Both the position numbers and the translations under genes were made by a program. The notes below the pieces were generated by a model. That model saw nothing but the letters and a program-made list of their open reading frames with translations. It did not search any database and was not told the DNA's origin. 64,000 nucleotides of DNA from the NCBI GenBank assembly GCA_032821775.1, contig JAVLRN010000001.1, positions 4,402,001-4,466,000 of the forward strand, read 5' to 3'. Source of the DNA: Sanguinoderma infundibulare (Eukaryota; Basidiomycota; Agaricomycetes; Polyporales; Polyporaceae). Of this stretch, positions 33,353-43,444 are shown piece by piece (within the stretch, counting starts at the first letter, position 1; each line of letters opens with the position of its first letter).

Positions 33353-34452
33353 GTCTACACACGCCCTTGCAAGTGTGCCGGTTTATTAAACCAACGCAAC
33401 TTGCAAGTGCGCATGGAGAGATCCGGGGGGTATGGGCAGTGATGGGGTGGAGGGAGACCAGGGCAACGGTCACGCGGCGGTCGGACATGCGCGATCATCG
33501 GACAATCGTCCGGACTCGGTTTGCGGTGGATGGTGCGGATATTCGTCCACCTTTGTTGCATAGATATTCAGAGTGCGCCCAGCAGCTGATGGGGAACCGC
33601 GGCCGGACGAACAGAGGACGGGGTGTGGGCGGACGACCAACGGGGGGTGGGTGGACGACCAACGGGGCACGGGCGACGTCTGTTTTGATGATGCAATATT
33701 CGACAGTCCGAGAACATCGGCATGATGCCACACTCGGTGACCTCATTTCCTTGGCACGCGACGATCACGGCCTGCAACCGTCGCACACGACCGCGAGATG
33801 GGCTGCGGGTAAGGGCTCCGCATTTGTCAGCTTTGAGAGGGCCGTCCAACTCTTCGTGTCACAAACATCTCCGAAGACACTCAGGAGAATGACCTCTGCG
33901 ACCTCTTTGGTGCGTTTGGCCGCGTCATGCGTATGTATGTTGGACATGACCGCAAGATGGGATGCGGGTAATGGTGTCAGCTTTGAGGAGAAGGCCGTCG
34001 CGCCGAAGGCAATGGAGAATACATTTACATCAGGGGGAGGGTGTTCTACCGGACCACGCTGATGCAAGTGGCCACTTGCATCGGTGCGGATGGGAGCATA
34101 AGTGCTGTAAGTATGGGTTATAGGCATCTTCTTTCCCCTTGGGTATAAGGAACCGATGGCGTAGTGGTAGAATGGGTTGTTAGTAATTGTCGCACGGTAC
34201 TTAGTTCGAGTCCTTGAGATGGTAAATTTTTGAAAACTGATCAATTTGCATTGACGGTGGTATACAAAGGTATATACAGGATGAATTGATGACAGGGCAT
34301 TACATATGAACAGGAGGAGGGCCGGAGGAGAGGGGACAGGGAGGGGACGGCGACCGGCGGGCCACGCCACCGGTCTCCCAGGTGCCATCAGCGCGCACTT
34401 GCAAGTGGCGCCGGTATAATAAACCGGCGCACTTGCAAGTGTCTGTGTAGAC
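33353..34452. mobile_element. Non-autonomous TIR element with palindromic ends, 1.1 kb
   Basis: The ends are inverted repeats of about 60 bp (33353-33413 and 34391-34452) starting GTCTACACA. Each end holds two copies of the palindrome CACTTGCAAGTG, or a one-base variant, on either side of a second palindrome close to GGTTTATTAAACC. The interior has no transposase. It contains an internal direct repeat (about 33785-33850 against 33945-34010) and one more perfect palindrome, GATGCAAGTGGCCACTTGCATC-like, at 34061-34083. No clear target duplication was found. The DNA transposon class is unknown to me. Confidence 0.65.
34150..34223 (+). other. tRNA-like sequence with Pol III A and B boxes
   Basis: TGGCGTAGTGG (34157-34167) fits the A-box consensus and GTTCGAGTCC (34204-34213) the B-box consensus. 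Their spacing is right for a tRNA of about 72 nt. The acceptor and T stems do not pair well, so this is not a functional tRNA gene. It may be a SINE-like or tRNA-derived relic inside the TIR element. Confidence 0.35.
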
Positions 34453-34559
34453 GGCTCGTCATTGGCGGAAGGAGCGGGATGGTGGTTCAAGCTCAAGCCA
34501 GGCCTTTGAACTTTTGCCGTGCCACGAAGCCGACCCGGTCCGTCGGGCCGGAGCACCGC

Positions 34560-34768
34560 TTCAATTTACTGCGCATGGCCATTGGCGACCTGCCCCCAGC
34601 CCGAGGTAGTACGTTCGCATCCACGCCGCCTGCTATCGTGTCGCCCATATGTCCGGTGCTGCGAAGCACATCGATGTGATTTTGCGTGACATGGAGGAGC
34701 TGAACGTCTTCACCGAGGATGGAGCATTGGCTGATGTCCTTGCATACGCTCTTCATCGTCTCGTGTAG
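34560..34768 (+). pseudogene. Third HNH-domain gene copy, last exon only
   Basis: This aligns with the last exon of the two intact HNH genes (VAHMSGAAKHIDVILRDMEEL, ALADVLAYALHRLV, TAG at 34766-34768), in the orientation of the right-hand gene. Short indels break the upstream frame, and the first four exons are missing. It lies about 110 bp beyond the TIR element. It shows that at least three copies once stood here. Confidence 0.75.
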
Positions 34769-35786
34769 CGTCTTGCAGAGCTCGTGGAGCCCAATGGTCC
34801 TCTTCGTCGATTATTTCCATACTCCCGCTTTGTCCATCCCATCGGCAACCGCCATTGACCAGCACGGACCCTCTTCTCGATTGCCCCACTCTTCTTCCTT
34901 GCTCACGTCTGTCCGTCCGGATTCTTGCGAGGCTCACGGTCGTTGCCCATGACCGACCTGCGACGGGACTTCACGCAATCGGGTACTAACATAGTACATT
35001 CGGACGATCGACCATTTCAAACTCTGGGGGCGACCATGATATTCACTTGTAGATCTCGGAATACTATTGTCTAATTTTCGCTCCTGCATACACCCCAGCC
35101 TATCTTGACAGACCCCGATCCCGATGCCCTGTCCCCGGACTCGCGATCTCGGTGCGAATACACTGTCCGTAGCCTTGACGCCCACATGCGCTTGTGTATA
35201 TCTTCTGTACTGGTGGTAGTGTCAGGCGTACAGTAGTACTTGGAGCTGGTTAATAGTATCGTTCGATATCGATATCGTTTGTCCTGTGTGCGCTTGGTGT
35301 GCGCGATAGCGAAGACGACGGTACGCCAGCCCGCCTACATTGAAGTATAGTATAATAATCAAAACGCAACCCATTGCGGCCTTAGTGGGTGGTCGCAGGG
35401 TGTGAGCCGGACGCTCGGGGATGCTGCTCCGGGTCATCAATGCGTCACCCATGGATTGCGTCCTGGATGTGCCCTCTTCGTCCACTTCTGCTGTCACAAG
35501 CCCGCTTGTCGAGCGTCCGCCAACCTACCTATGGTCTCTTCGAGCTCCGAGTCTGGTCAAGCCGGACTGCCATCCGCTTGCTCGCAGAAGTTGAAGATGA
35601 CGTCGCTCTAGACATACTACGCCTGCAAAATCGGTCAGGCCAAACGGATGGGAATCGGAGTCCTCGCAGGTGGTTGGAACGGAGGAAGCGACGATTCGGC
35701 CCGACGGACCCGGTGGGCGTCTCGCAGTTAGCAACCTGGCAAAGTGTGGCGAGACAACGTTCAACCACATCCCGCTCCTTCCCCCG
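34769..35786. other. Downstream remnant of the third HNH copy, then no supported gene
   Basis: The first 100 bp or so still resemble the 3' flank of the HNH genes. The rest contains only unconvincing short frames. A 16-bp run close to GGCCCGACGGACCCGG occurs here (35700) and inverted near 34535. Confidence 0.45.
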
Positions 35787-37118
35787 ATGCCTGCATTACC
35801 CCCGAGAGATGTAGCCGCAGCAAAACTGCCACAAGGCAACCCGACTTTTCTGAGCTTGTATACTGCTCTGGTGCTCCCGGCGGAGAAGGCGGCGGTCGAA
35901 GCGAAGAACGAGGCCCATACCATCCACTCCCGCGTCGTCGGTTACCTCCTTCTCTACCCCCTAACTGAGCTGGCTCGCGGGGTTCTCACGGTCGAGCTCG
36001 CATCCTGCAACAACAAGAGCGACTGCTTTCAGGCCGTATATGACATGGGTGAGATATATACCCGGCATTTGATTGCAATCTGTGAGTCCCAATCCCGATG
36101 GTACATCCACCAGATGTTGATCTGGAGGTCATACGATTTCAGTCAAGAAAACAAGAGGTAGAACGCCTATGCCTTCGGAGCATCCTTCGCGAGGCTCGTT
36201 TGATCGGACGAAGGGGGAACAGTTGGTAGAACTGCGACCCACCCCGCGAGACCATTCGAGTGCCAAGGCCGACGTACGTTTGCATCTATCACGGTATGTG
36301 TGTTGAACCGTTCCAACCGCCATTGAGCAGGCTCTCGTCCGGGACAATCATCGATGCATGATCACCGGGCTCGTGGACGAAGATTCTGTAAAGAAACAGC
36401 TCACCCAGCCCGGAGACGGCGAGTACACGGCGAAAACGCAGTGTTGCCACATCTTCCCCGACTCGCTTGGCAAGGTCAAAACTGGCGGGACAGGGCCAAA
36501 GGTGTGTGTCACGATTCTCATTTCTGTACTATGTGTGCTGCATGAGGATTGTGGCGGGAGGGACGTCTGCCTGCGCACATTTGCTGATACGTCCTCAGGA
36601 ACATGAGGCGGCAACGGTGTGGACTATACTGGACCGATTCGGGCATGGGCAGGTGTGTAAGGAGCTCAACGCAGCAACCAAGGAGACGAATCTACATCGC
36701 CTGGAAAACATCATGACACTCGAGATAAATGTTCATGACCGCTTCGACACGCTAGAACTTTGGCTTGAAGCAGTGCCTAACGAGGTGAGGTTTCCTTCAA
36801 CACACTTGGTGCTCCAGCTTATCTTTCCCTCAACAGTCACATTCTTATAAAGTCGTCCTCGCACCTTGGTTGTCGCACGCGGTTTCCCGCCTTCCGGAGA
36901 AGATACAATTTACTGCGCATGGCGACCTGGCCCTGCCCAGCCCGAAGTATCTTGAAATCCACGCCGCCTGCTGTCGTGTCGCCCATATGGCCGGTGCGGC
37001 GGAGTACATCGATGAGGTTTTGCGTGACATGGAAGAGCTGAAAGTCTTGGCCGAGGATGGAGGGTCCGGTGACGTCCTTGCGTACGCTCTTCATCGTCGT
37101 CTGGTCGACCCCGTGTAG
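35787..37118 (+). CDS. HNH-nuclease-domain protein (HNH_2 type), 354 aa, intact
   Basis: Exons are 35787-36081, 36143-36273, 36331-36501, 36599-36784 and 36837-37118. Introns of 61, 57, 97 and 52 bp have GT...AG borders, and all phases join into 354 codons plus stop. The first exon is a helical N-terminal domain (MPALPPRDVAAAKL). Exons 3-4 carry NHRCMITG, CCHIFP and NLHRLENIMTLEINVHDRFD, the HNH fold. The last exon ends with CCRVAHMAGAAEYID and DVLAYALHRRLV. It is the inverted-repeat partner of the gene at 32008-33345, roughly 80% identical in the core. Both being intact suggests the duplication is fairly young or selected. Confidence 0.8.
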
Positions 37119-37440
37119 CGTCTTGCAGACTTCGTGTGGCCCGATGGTGCTCTTCGTTGATAAGCTCCACGCTCGCTTCCCACCACGCGCATCGCATGGT
37201 GCTGCATTGTCCATCCCATCGTTCCATCCATCGCTATCGCTATCGCCATCCCCATCGCTATCGCTATTGCTGTCGCCATCCCCATCCCCGTCGTCGCGCT
37301 CGCCATTAATCGTTGTTATCACCACCCGCCTCTCGTGCCCGTGCCCTGCCATCATCTCGACATCTCACTGTCCTCCAGCCAGCCGCCTTTCGCTCTCCCC
37401 TTCCTCCCTCACGTTCATCGGCAGTTGGCGCAATTGGCCA
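35787..37440 (+). repeat. Inverted duplication, right arm
   Basis: Reverse-orientation homologue of 31690-33345. It includes an expanded CATCGC/CATCCC microsatellite at about 37225-37300. Confidence 0.85.
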
Positions 37441-37979
37441 GGGACAGGCAATCTGTTCCGACGATTGAACTTTGATGGCGACCCATCGACGTTGACTCGT
37501 GTTTCGGGAGCTGCTTACCGTTTATCTCGAAGTAAGGGGCCGTGTGACGCCCATGTCCGTTTTGTTCGTAGTCCGGGGATGTCACCGTGTCGCAGTTCAA
37601 ACACATTTACATAGCACACAATTCACGGTTATGAAGAGAGAACGAAACATTTGCATTGTAATGGTATTAGTTGATACAATGAGGATCATATACAAAGAAA
37701 GCGTCCATGCGAGCATCCGAACGTCCATGTCCGTTCCCAAAACCGAAACCGAAATTCTACTCTAGTATGCCATATAAGAGGTACCTGCATCGCCTATATG
37801 ATTTATTATTACACTAGGGACACGAAGTGTCCGTCCGAGTCCGAAACGAATCCGAAACCATGATGCAGTCGGGGCGAGGGGAGGGAGGAGCGGTAGGTAG
37901 TAACGTCCGGACCTGAAGGGCTAGGTCAGCATTGTACAGGATGATTCGAGACGAACTGCGGCACTCACCCTCACTCGGT

Positions 37980-39414
37980 TCAGAACACGTCGTAGTACTG
38001 CACCTGACGGTAGCAGTACTGAGCCATGATCATCTGGGCGATCACGACGGGCTGCCAGGGCTGGTAGCAGCAGACGTCCTTGTGATGACCTTCCTCCCAC
38101 ATTGGATTAGCCTCGGGGGTGGAGGCGGCCTCCGGCGTAGGCACGTACTCGTCTGAATCCCCAGACGAAGCGCGAGAAGCCGAGCATGAGGCGGAAGGAG
38201 AGGAAGTGGTAGAGGAAGGGGAAGAGTACGAGTCGATGGCAGAGCCGGCTGAGTGGCAATCTCGGGCTGGCACCCGTACATCAGGCTCCGGGGCAGCACA
38301 CGGAGTATCAGTCGCGGATGCCCTCGCAGTCGTCAACTCGTGCTCGTACTCAGACCCTGACTCGTATCCGGAATCGGACTCCGTCGCAGAGGTCGACGAA
38401 GCCTCTGTCGCGAGCTCGGTGGTGGTGGGGGTGGCGGTATCCTCATGCTCGAGAACGTCGTCCTGGGCGAGCTGGGACGACGGATGGAAGAACGTGTCGA
38501 GCTCCAGAATCTCTTGCCGGAGGGTATCGAGGCTCATCCGGCGTGCGGGGTCGAGCCGGAGCAGGCCCTGGATGATGGATTGCGCCCCCGAGGACACAGT
38601 GGGGTACATGTCGAAGAGGAAGTCTGTGTCCCTGAGGAATCGACGGAAGTCGGCGTCCTCGGACGTCGCCTTCGACCAAATGTCCTCGCAACTGTTGTCG
38701 CCAGTGACCATGTTGAGGAGGATGATGCCCAGAGCCCAGATGTCGCTGGGGCACGGGTCGTATGCCTCGCCGCCAGTTATGTCACCGATACACTCTGTTG
38801 AGGAAAGTGCTGGCGTGCTTCAGCGTGAAACCGGAAGAATAATACACGCACCAGGGCTGATGTAGAGAGGCGTCCCAATGCCGTGCTCACACCACGGGCT
38901 CGTTCGTAGCAAAACCAAAGTCTGCCAGGTAACACTGGGAACCGTCCTCATTGGTCAGGACGTTCTCCGGCTTGAGATCCCGGTGAGCGATCCCAGCGTC
39001 ATGGCACGCCTGCACCGCGTCCACGAGCGAGAGGAACGCCGCACGGAGACGCTCATCGTTACCGACATACGACTTGTTGTACATGATCTGTTCGAACAGG
39101 TCGCCGCCTCGACAGAGCTCGAGGACGATGTAGCAATATTCCGCGTCATCGAAAGCGTCGATGAGAGTGACGACGCCCTCGCTGTCCGCGACGATGCTGT
39201 GGAGAGCGACTTCATGTTGGATTTGGGAGAGTTCGTCGTCGTCCCAGTCGGCCTTGCTGATGACCTTCACGGCGACGATGCGGCGGTCAGAGTCGTCGAG
39301 GTCGATGGCCTTATAGACGACTCCGGACAAGTCAGAGCCGAGCATCCCGACGAGCTCATAGCGGTCTTCAATGAAGCAGCCGGTCAAGTTGGGCATGAAG
39401 TTGGAAGCGGCCAT
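37980..39414 (-). pseudogene. Ran1-like Ser/Thr protein kinase, frameshifted copy
   Basis: Exon 1 is 39414-38852, the intron 38851-38795 and exon 2 38794-37980. The kinase domain has AVKVISK, HRDLKPEN and ADFGFAT. The ATP loop is LGSDLSGVV where the paralogue has LGAGAFGVV. Just after DFG, near 38888, two bases are missing relative to the paralogue, giving a premature TGA at 38887. The protein would stop after 175 residues, before the activation segment. The rest, including the C-lobe (DIWALGIILLNMVTG) and the Ser/Glu-rich tail, is still open in its own frame, so the break is recent. Ran1/Pat1-type kinases regulate entry into conjugation and meiosis in fission yeast. Confidence 0.75.
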
Positions 39415-39563
39415 GGTAGAGTATCGAAGGGTGGTAAAGATGATAACGGGTACGAAGAGGACGTAAAGGTTCTAAGCAAATGGAAGAAGGCTGATGGTGC
39501 GAAAGGGGTACGTTCACCAGGAACGAGGACGAAGGATGGGGGACTTAGCTCGAAAAAAGCGCT

Positions 39564-39572
39564 CCTTTTATA
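39564..39572 (-). promoter_or_regulatory. TATA box of the kinase pseudogene
   Basis: TATAAAAGG on the minus strand, 150 bp upstream of the ATG. It is conserved in the duplicate. Confidence 0.6.
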
Positions 39573-41004
39573 CAATTTTCGACCCCCAAACCCTCTCAAA
39601 GAGGCCCACTATATGATCGTGGACTTGAGAAGATTTCCCGAAAACTCGCGGTTCGAAGGACGACACCCGCTGGCAGAGCTCCCTTCCAAAGGTCTAGATC
39701 AACACAACCGAAGGAAAGCAGTGCGTACCAGGTGCATACAGCCGCGATTTCTCAGACTGGATTGGAATCCTAGCGACGGCATATGGCAATTGGGCCTGCT
39801 TCATCGCAATGACAGCCGTAACTCTTATCGTGACTTTGCAGACAGGATCCTGAGGAGCTTATTAGAGGAACTCCAATATTCAAAAAGGATGAAGCTAGAG
39901 GGATCGAATCACGCACACCGTACAATCCACCACCACTGGGAAATATGGATCCGGGAGGTCTGAGGGTGTTCAACAGCAGAGTAAGTATGCAGTTCGCAAT
40001 GTAGGCCAACAGACTCAGTCCCGATCGTCACGTCCGAGAACCACTTCCGTCCCGACGGCACGCTGTGCAAAGCCAGTGCCATCGGAAGCGTCTCCCTGGA
40101 CGATCGGTGGAAATGCTCCGTGAACACGAGGGAAAGAACGTAAGTTACGAACGCGTGTGATGGCGTCGCCGGAATTCGTAAGGCGTGGGCCATTGGCAGG
40201 ACACCTCCAGTCGAGTGTCGACTTCGTTTTGCCCTCCGACCTGCAAAGAGCATAGAGGACACGTGAGTCATAACTTGACTCCCATAGGCAGACCTTAAAT
40301 GACCTTGCTGAGGGGGGAGGAGGGCAGTCATAAGTCACAACGGGCGTGGTGAAGAGAGGGTGGGGCCGGGACAGGCCCGCCATGGACTCGCGCGCCTGTG
40401 GCGTCCGGATTTCTCCGGCCGGACCGCAAACGAGCAAGTACAGTGCAGCAGCTCTTTCTCGACGCTGTCGTCGAGCCTGACCTGAGTCTGTCGCTCGGCG
40501 TTCACTCGAACTTTTCAATAAAGACGGTACCACTCTGACACCGCGCCTTCTGAATCATCTGACGAGGCCAACAAACGTGTCCCATCGGTCCTTTACACCT
40601 GTACGTGCCATCGACGATCTCATGAACCGCAGGAGCCTCACTTACTGGTCGATCTGTGTCACGTCCAAATCCGCCCTTGACCTCCGCAACACAGGTCTTT
40701 ACGTCGTGAAGAGAAATTGTATTGCGATATGGTACAGATACAAGATATCTATCTGGTGATGAATATAGTACAGCGAAGTCCATGTCCATATCCGAAACTG
40801 AAACTCTACTCTAGTGTGCCATATAAGATGTGCCCGCATCGCTTATATCGCTATTGGTACGCGAGGAAAGCGAAGTGTTCCGAGTCTAAGAAACCGAATC
40901 CGTGCGAGGCAGGGGTACGTGTAAAGCACTGCACTGGCAGAGGTAGGTTAGAGCGATGCACAGGACGAGTACCGTGCGATCTGCGGTACTCACCCTCAAA
41001 CGGT

Positions 41005-42381
41005 TTAGGAGACGTCGTAGTACGGTACCTGACGGTGGCGGTCCTGGGGAATGACAAGCTCGGCCGTCGTGCCCTTCCGCCAGCCCTGGTGGCCCCGGAC
41101 CTCCTTGTGGTGACATTCCTCCCACATGGGTTTAGCCTTGGGGGTGGAGCTGCCCTCTGGCGTAGGCACGTACTCGTCTGAAGCCCCAGACGAAGCCCGC
41201 GAACTCGAGCATGAGCTGGAAGACGAGTAGGAGCAAGGGGGAAAGTACGAGTCGATGGCAGAGCCGGCTGAGCAATCCCGGGCTGGCACCCGGACAGCAG
41301 GCTCCGGGGCACCGCACGGGATATCAATCGCGGATGCCATATTAGTCGTCGACTTGGACTCTGACCCTGTCTCATAGGCCGACGAAGTCTTCGTGGCGAA
41401 CCTCATTCGGGCGGGTGTGGGGGTGGTTTGCCCATGCTCAAGAGCGGCGTCCCCGAACTGGGACAACGGACGGAAGAACGTGTCGAGCGACAGGATCGCT
41501 TCCCGGAGGGTGTCGAGGCTAATCCGGTGACAGGGGTGGAGCTGGAGGAGCCCCTGGATGATGGACTGCGCGCCGGAGGACATGGGGTACGCGTTGTAGA
41601 GGAAGTTCGGGTCGGAGAGGAACCGACGGAAGTTGGAATCCTTGGATGTCGCTTTTGACCACATGTTTGACCCGGTGATCATGTTAATGAGGATGACACC
41701 CAGGGCCCATATGTCGGTGAGGTACGGGTCGTATGGCTGGAAACCCGTCAGTTCACCGATACACTCTGTTCGGAGCAGTGTTAGTGTGCATTGTGAAATC
41801 GTCAGAGGAATATACGCACCAGGGCTCTTGTATAGAGACGTTCCAATGCCGAACTCCCACACCATCGGTTCGTCCGTAGCAAGACCAAAGTCTGCCACGT
41901 AACACTTAGAGCCGTCCTCACTGGTCAGGACATTCTCCGGCTTGAGATCCCGGTGGGCGACCTCCTCGTTGTGGCACGCCTGTACCGCATCCACGAGCGA
42001 GAGGAATGCCTTCCGGAGAAGCTCGTCGTTACAGGCATAAGACTTCTTGGAAGTGATCTGATGGAACAAGTTGCCTCCAGGACAATAATCGAGGATGATG
42101 TAGCAGCAGTTCGTGTCGTCAAAGGCGTCGATGAGAGTGACGACGCCCTCGTTTGCCGCGACGAGGGCGTGTAAGGCGACCTCGTGCTTGATGGCCGCGA
42201 GTTCGTCGCGGCTCCGACCGACCTTGCTGAGAATCTTCACGGCGACGATGCGGTCGTCAGACTCATAGTCAATCGCTTGGTACACGACTCCGAACGCGCC
42301 AGCCCCGAGCATCTTGACAAGCTCGTAGCGGTCGTCGAGGAGGAGGCCAGCGAAGTCGGGGAAGAAACTGGCCGCAGACAT
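41005..42381 (-). CDS. Ran1-like Ser/Thr protein kinase, intact copy, 440 aa
   Basis: Exon 1 is 42381-41820, the intron 41819-41766 (54 bp, so it can be read through in frame) and exon 2 41765-41005. All kinase landmarks are present: LGAGAFGVVYQAI, VAVKILSK, HRDLKPENVL, ADFGLAT, the SPE triplet restored by splicing, and DIWALGVILINMITG. A Ser/Thr-rich tail of about 140 residues follows and may be regulatory. The closest named group I can suggest is the Ran1/Pat1-Sks1 group of fungal kinases. It is the functional member of a tandem pair whose other copy (37980-39414) is frameshifted. A TATA box lies 150 bp upstream. Confidence 0.85.
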   Translation of the reverse strand: MSAASFFPDFAGLLLDDRYELVKMLGAGAFGVVYQAIDYESDDRIVAVKILSKVGRSRDELAAIKHEVALHALVAANEGVVTLIDAFDDTNCCYIILDYCPGGNLFHQITSKKSYACNDELLRKAFLSLVDAVQACHNEEVAHRDLKPENVLTSEDGSKCYVADFGLATDEPMVWEFGIGTSLYKSPGAYIPLTISQCTLTLLRTECIGELTGFQPYDPYLTDIWALGVILINMITGSNMWSKATSKDSNFRRFLSDPNFLYNAYPMSSGAQSIIQGLLQLHPCHRISLDTLREAILSLDTFFRPLSQFGDAALEHGQTTPTPARMRFATKTSSAYETGSESKSTTNMASAIDIPCGAPEPAVRVPARDCSAGSAIDSYFPPCSYSSSSSCSSSRASSGASDEYVPTPEGSSTPKAKPMWEECHHKEVRGHQGWRKGTTAELVIPQDRHRQVPYYDVS

Positions 42382-42530
42382 GATGGAGTATGAAAGGGTG
42401 GAAGGATGACAAAAGGGAGATAAGGGTAATAAGAGGATGTATGATAAGACGGATGGTGCTGCGGGAGGGTACGTTCACCGGGAACGACGACGAGGGATGG
42501 GGGGGTGCGACTTGGCTCGAAAAAAACCCT

Positions 42531-42539
42531 CCTTTTATA
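42531..42539 (-). promoter_or_regulatory. TATA box of the intact kinase gene
   Basis: TATAAAAGG on the minus strand, 150 bp upstream of the ATG at 42381. The spacing is the same as in the duplicate. Confidence 0.65.
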
Positions 42540-43444
42540 CCTTTCCTGCCCTCCAAACCTCCCCAAGGACCTCCCTGTGTTCGCATGGACTTTGCGAATT
42601 GTCGAAATCGTGCAGTACGAAGGGGAACACCCGTGGGCAGAGCCTGGTCTAAAACCGAAGACAACCAAGAGTACCCGGTGCAGACTAACAGCCCAGCCGC
42701 GCTTTCCCGGTCTGTAATGCAACATTGTTGACAGCGCATTGTACTCGGGCCTGCGATATTGCTCTAGCACATGCGAGTTAGAGAACATGTTCGAGTAATC
42801 TGAGCCGGCGGAACTGGCCTCCGACGGTCTCGGTAACTGGGTGTGCTAGCCGCAATATCTCAGGCTGCATTACGATGCTAGCGACGGCCCACTGAAATCC
42901 GGCCTGCCTGCTTCATAACATGACTGCCCTTACTCTCCGTTTTGCAGACGCGACCCTGAGTAGCTCGTTCGAGCAACCCTGTGCCTGCCAGGCGATGGAA
43001 AATAAGCACCTGCATGACGCCATGCAATGCAGCAAAATTGGCAAGGACGCTTTCGGCACGATTGCACTGTGGACCGACAGTCCCGATCGTCACGATTGAG
43101 AATCCCTTCCGACAGCATCCTGTGCAATATCAGTGCCATCGGAAGCGTTTTCCTCGACCTTCGGCGGGAATCCTCGATGAAACTGAACGAAAGAACCGTG
43201 TGTATGCGTGTGGTGGCTTGGAACGTCGGAGATAAGCGCACCTTTGAGAGAACATTCCCAGTCTGATATCAACTACTCCGATATTGGCAAAGCGGCGGGT
43301 AATTTGCATCCATTCTGGACGAATTGCCATATATTCGTGGTGATGTATGTGATACATATTCGTGGGCCAGCGCTGATCACCACATGAAAGGGGCCGTCAC
43401 GCCTTAGCTCGAAGGTGAACGTATCAGTACTCTCCGTCCCGCTG

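Larger units (their letters stand above)
37640..43240. repeat. Tandem duplication of a kinase gene unit of about 3.0 kb
   Basis: Unit 1 (about 37640-40330) and unit 2 (about 40690-43240) match along the kinase coding region, the 3' flank (CTACTCTAG..TGCCATATAAGA) and the 5' flank (CAGTCCCGATCGTCACG; CAGTGCCATCGGAAGCGT). The two start codons are 2967 bp apart. Confidence 0.8.

Noticed and set aside
33367..34062. A 231-codon ORF inside the TIR element as a transposase
   Set aside because: It has no DDE/DDD motif or any conserved domain, is largely repeated Gly/Arg/Thr-rich sequence and includes part of the terminal repeat.
34150..34223. A functional tRNA gene
   Set aside because: The A and B boxes fit but the acceptor and T stems do not pair. 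It is kept only as a tRNA-like feature.
37225..37300. A CRISPR-like or minisatellite array
   Set aside because: It is a simple CATCGC/CATCCC microsatellite in the 3' flank of the HNH gene, shorter in the other arm, with no spacer structure.
38878..39963. A 361-codon plus-strand frame across the first kinase copy
   Set aside because: It is antisense to a recognisable kinase domain and has no motif of its own. High GC at third positions explains the openness.
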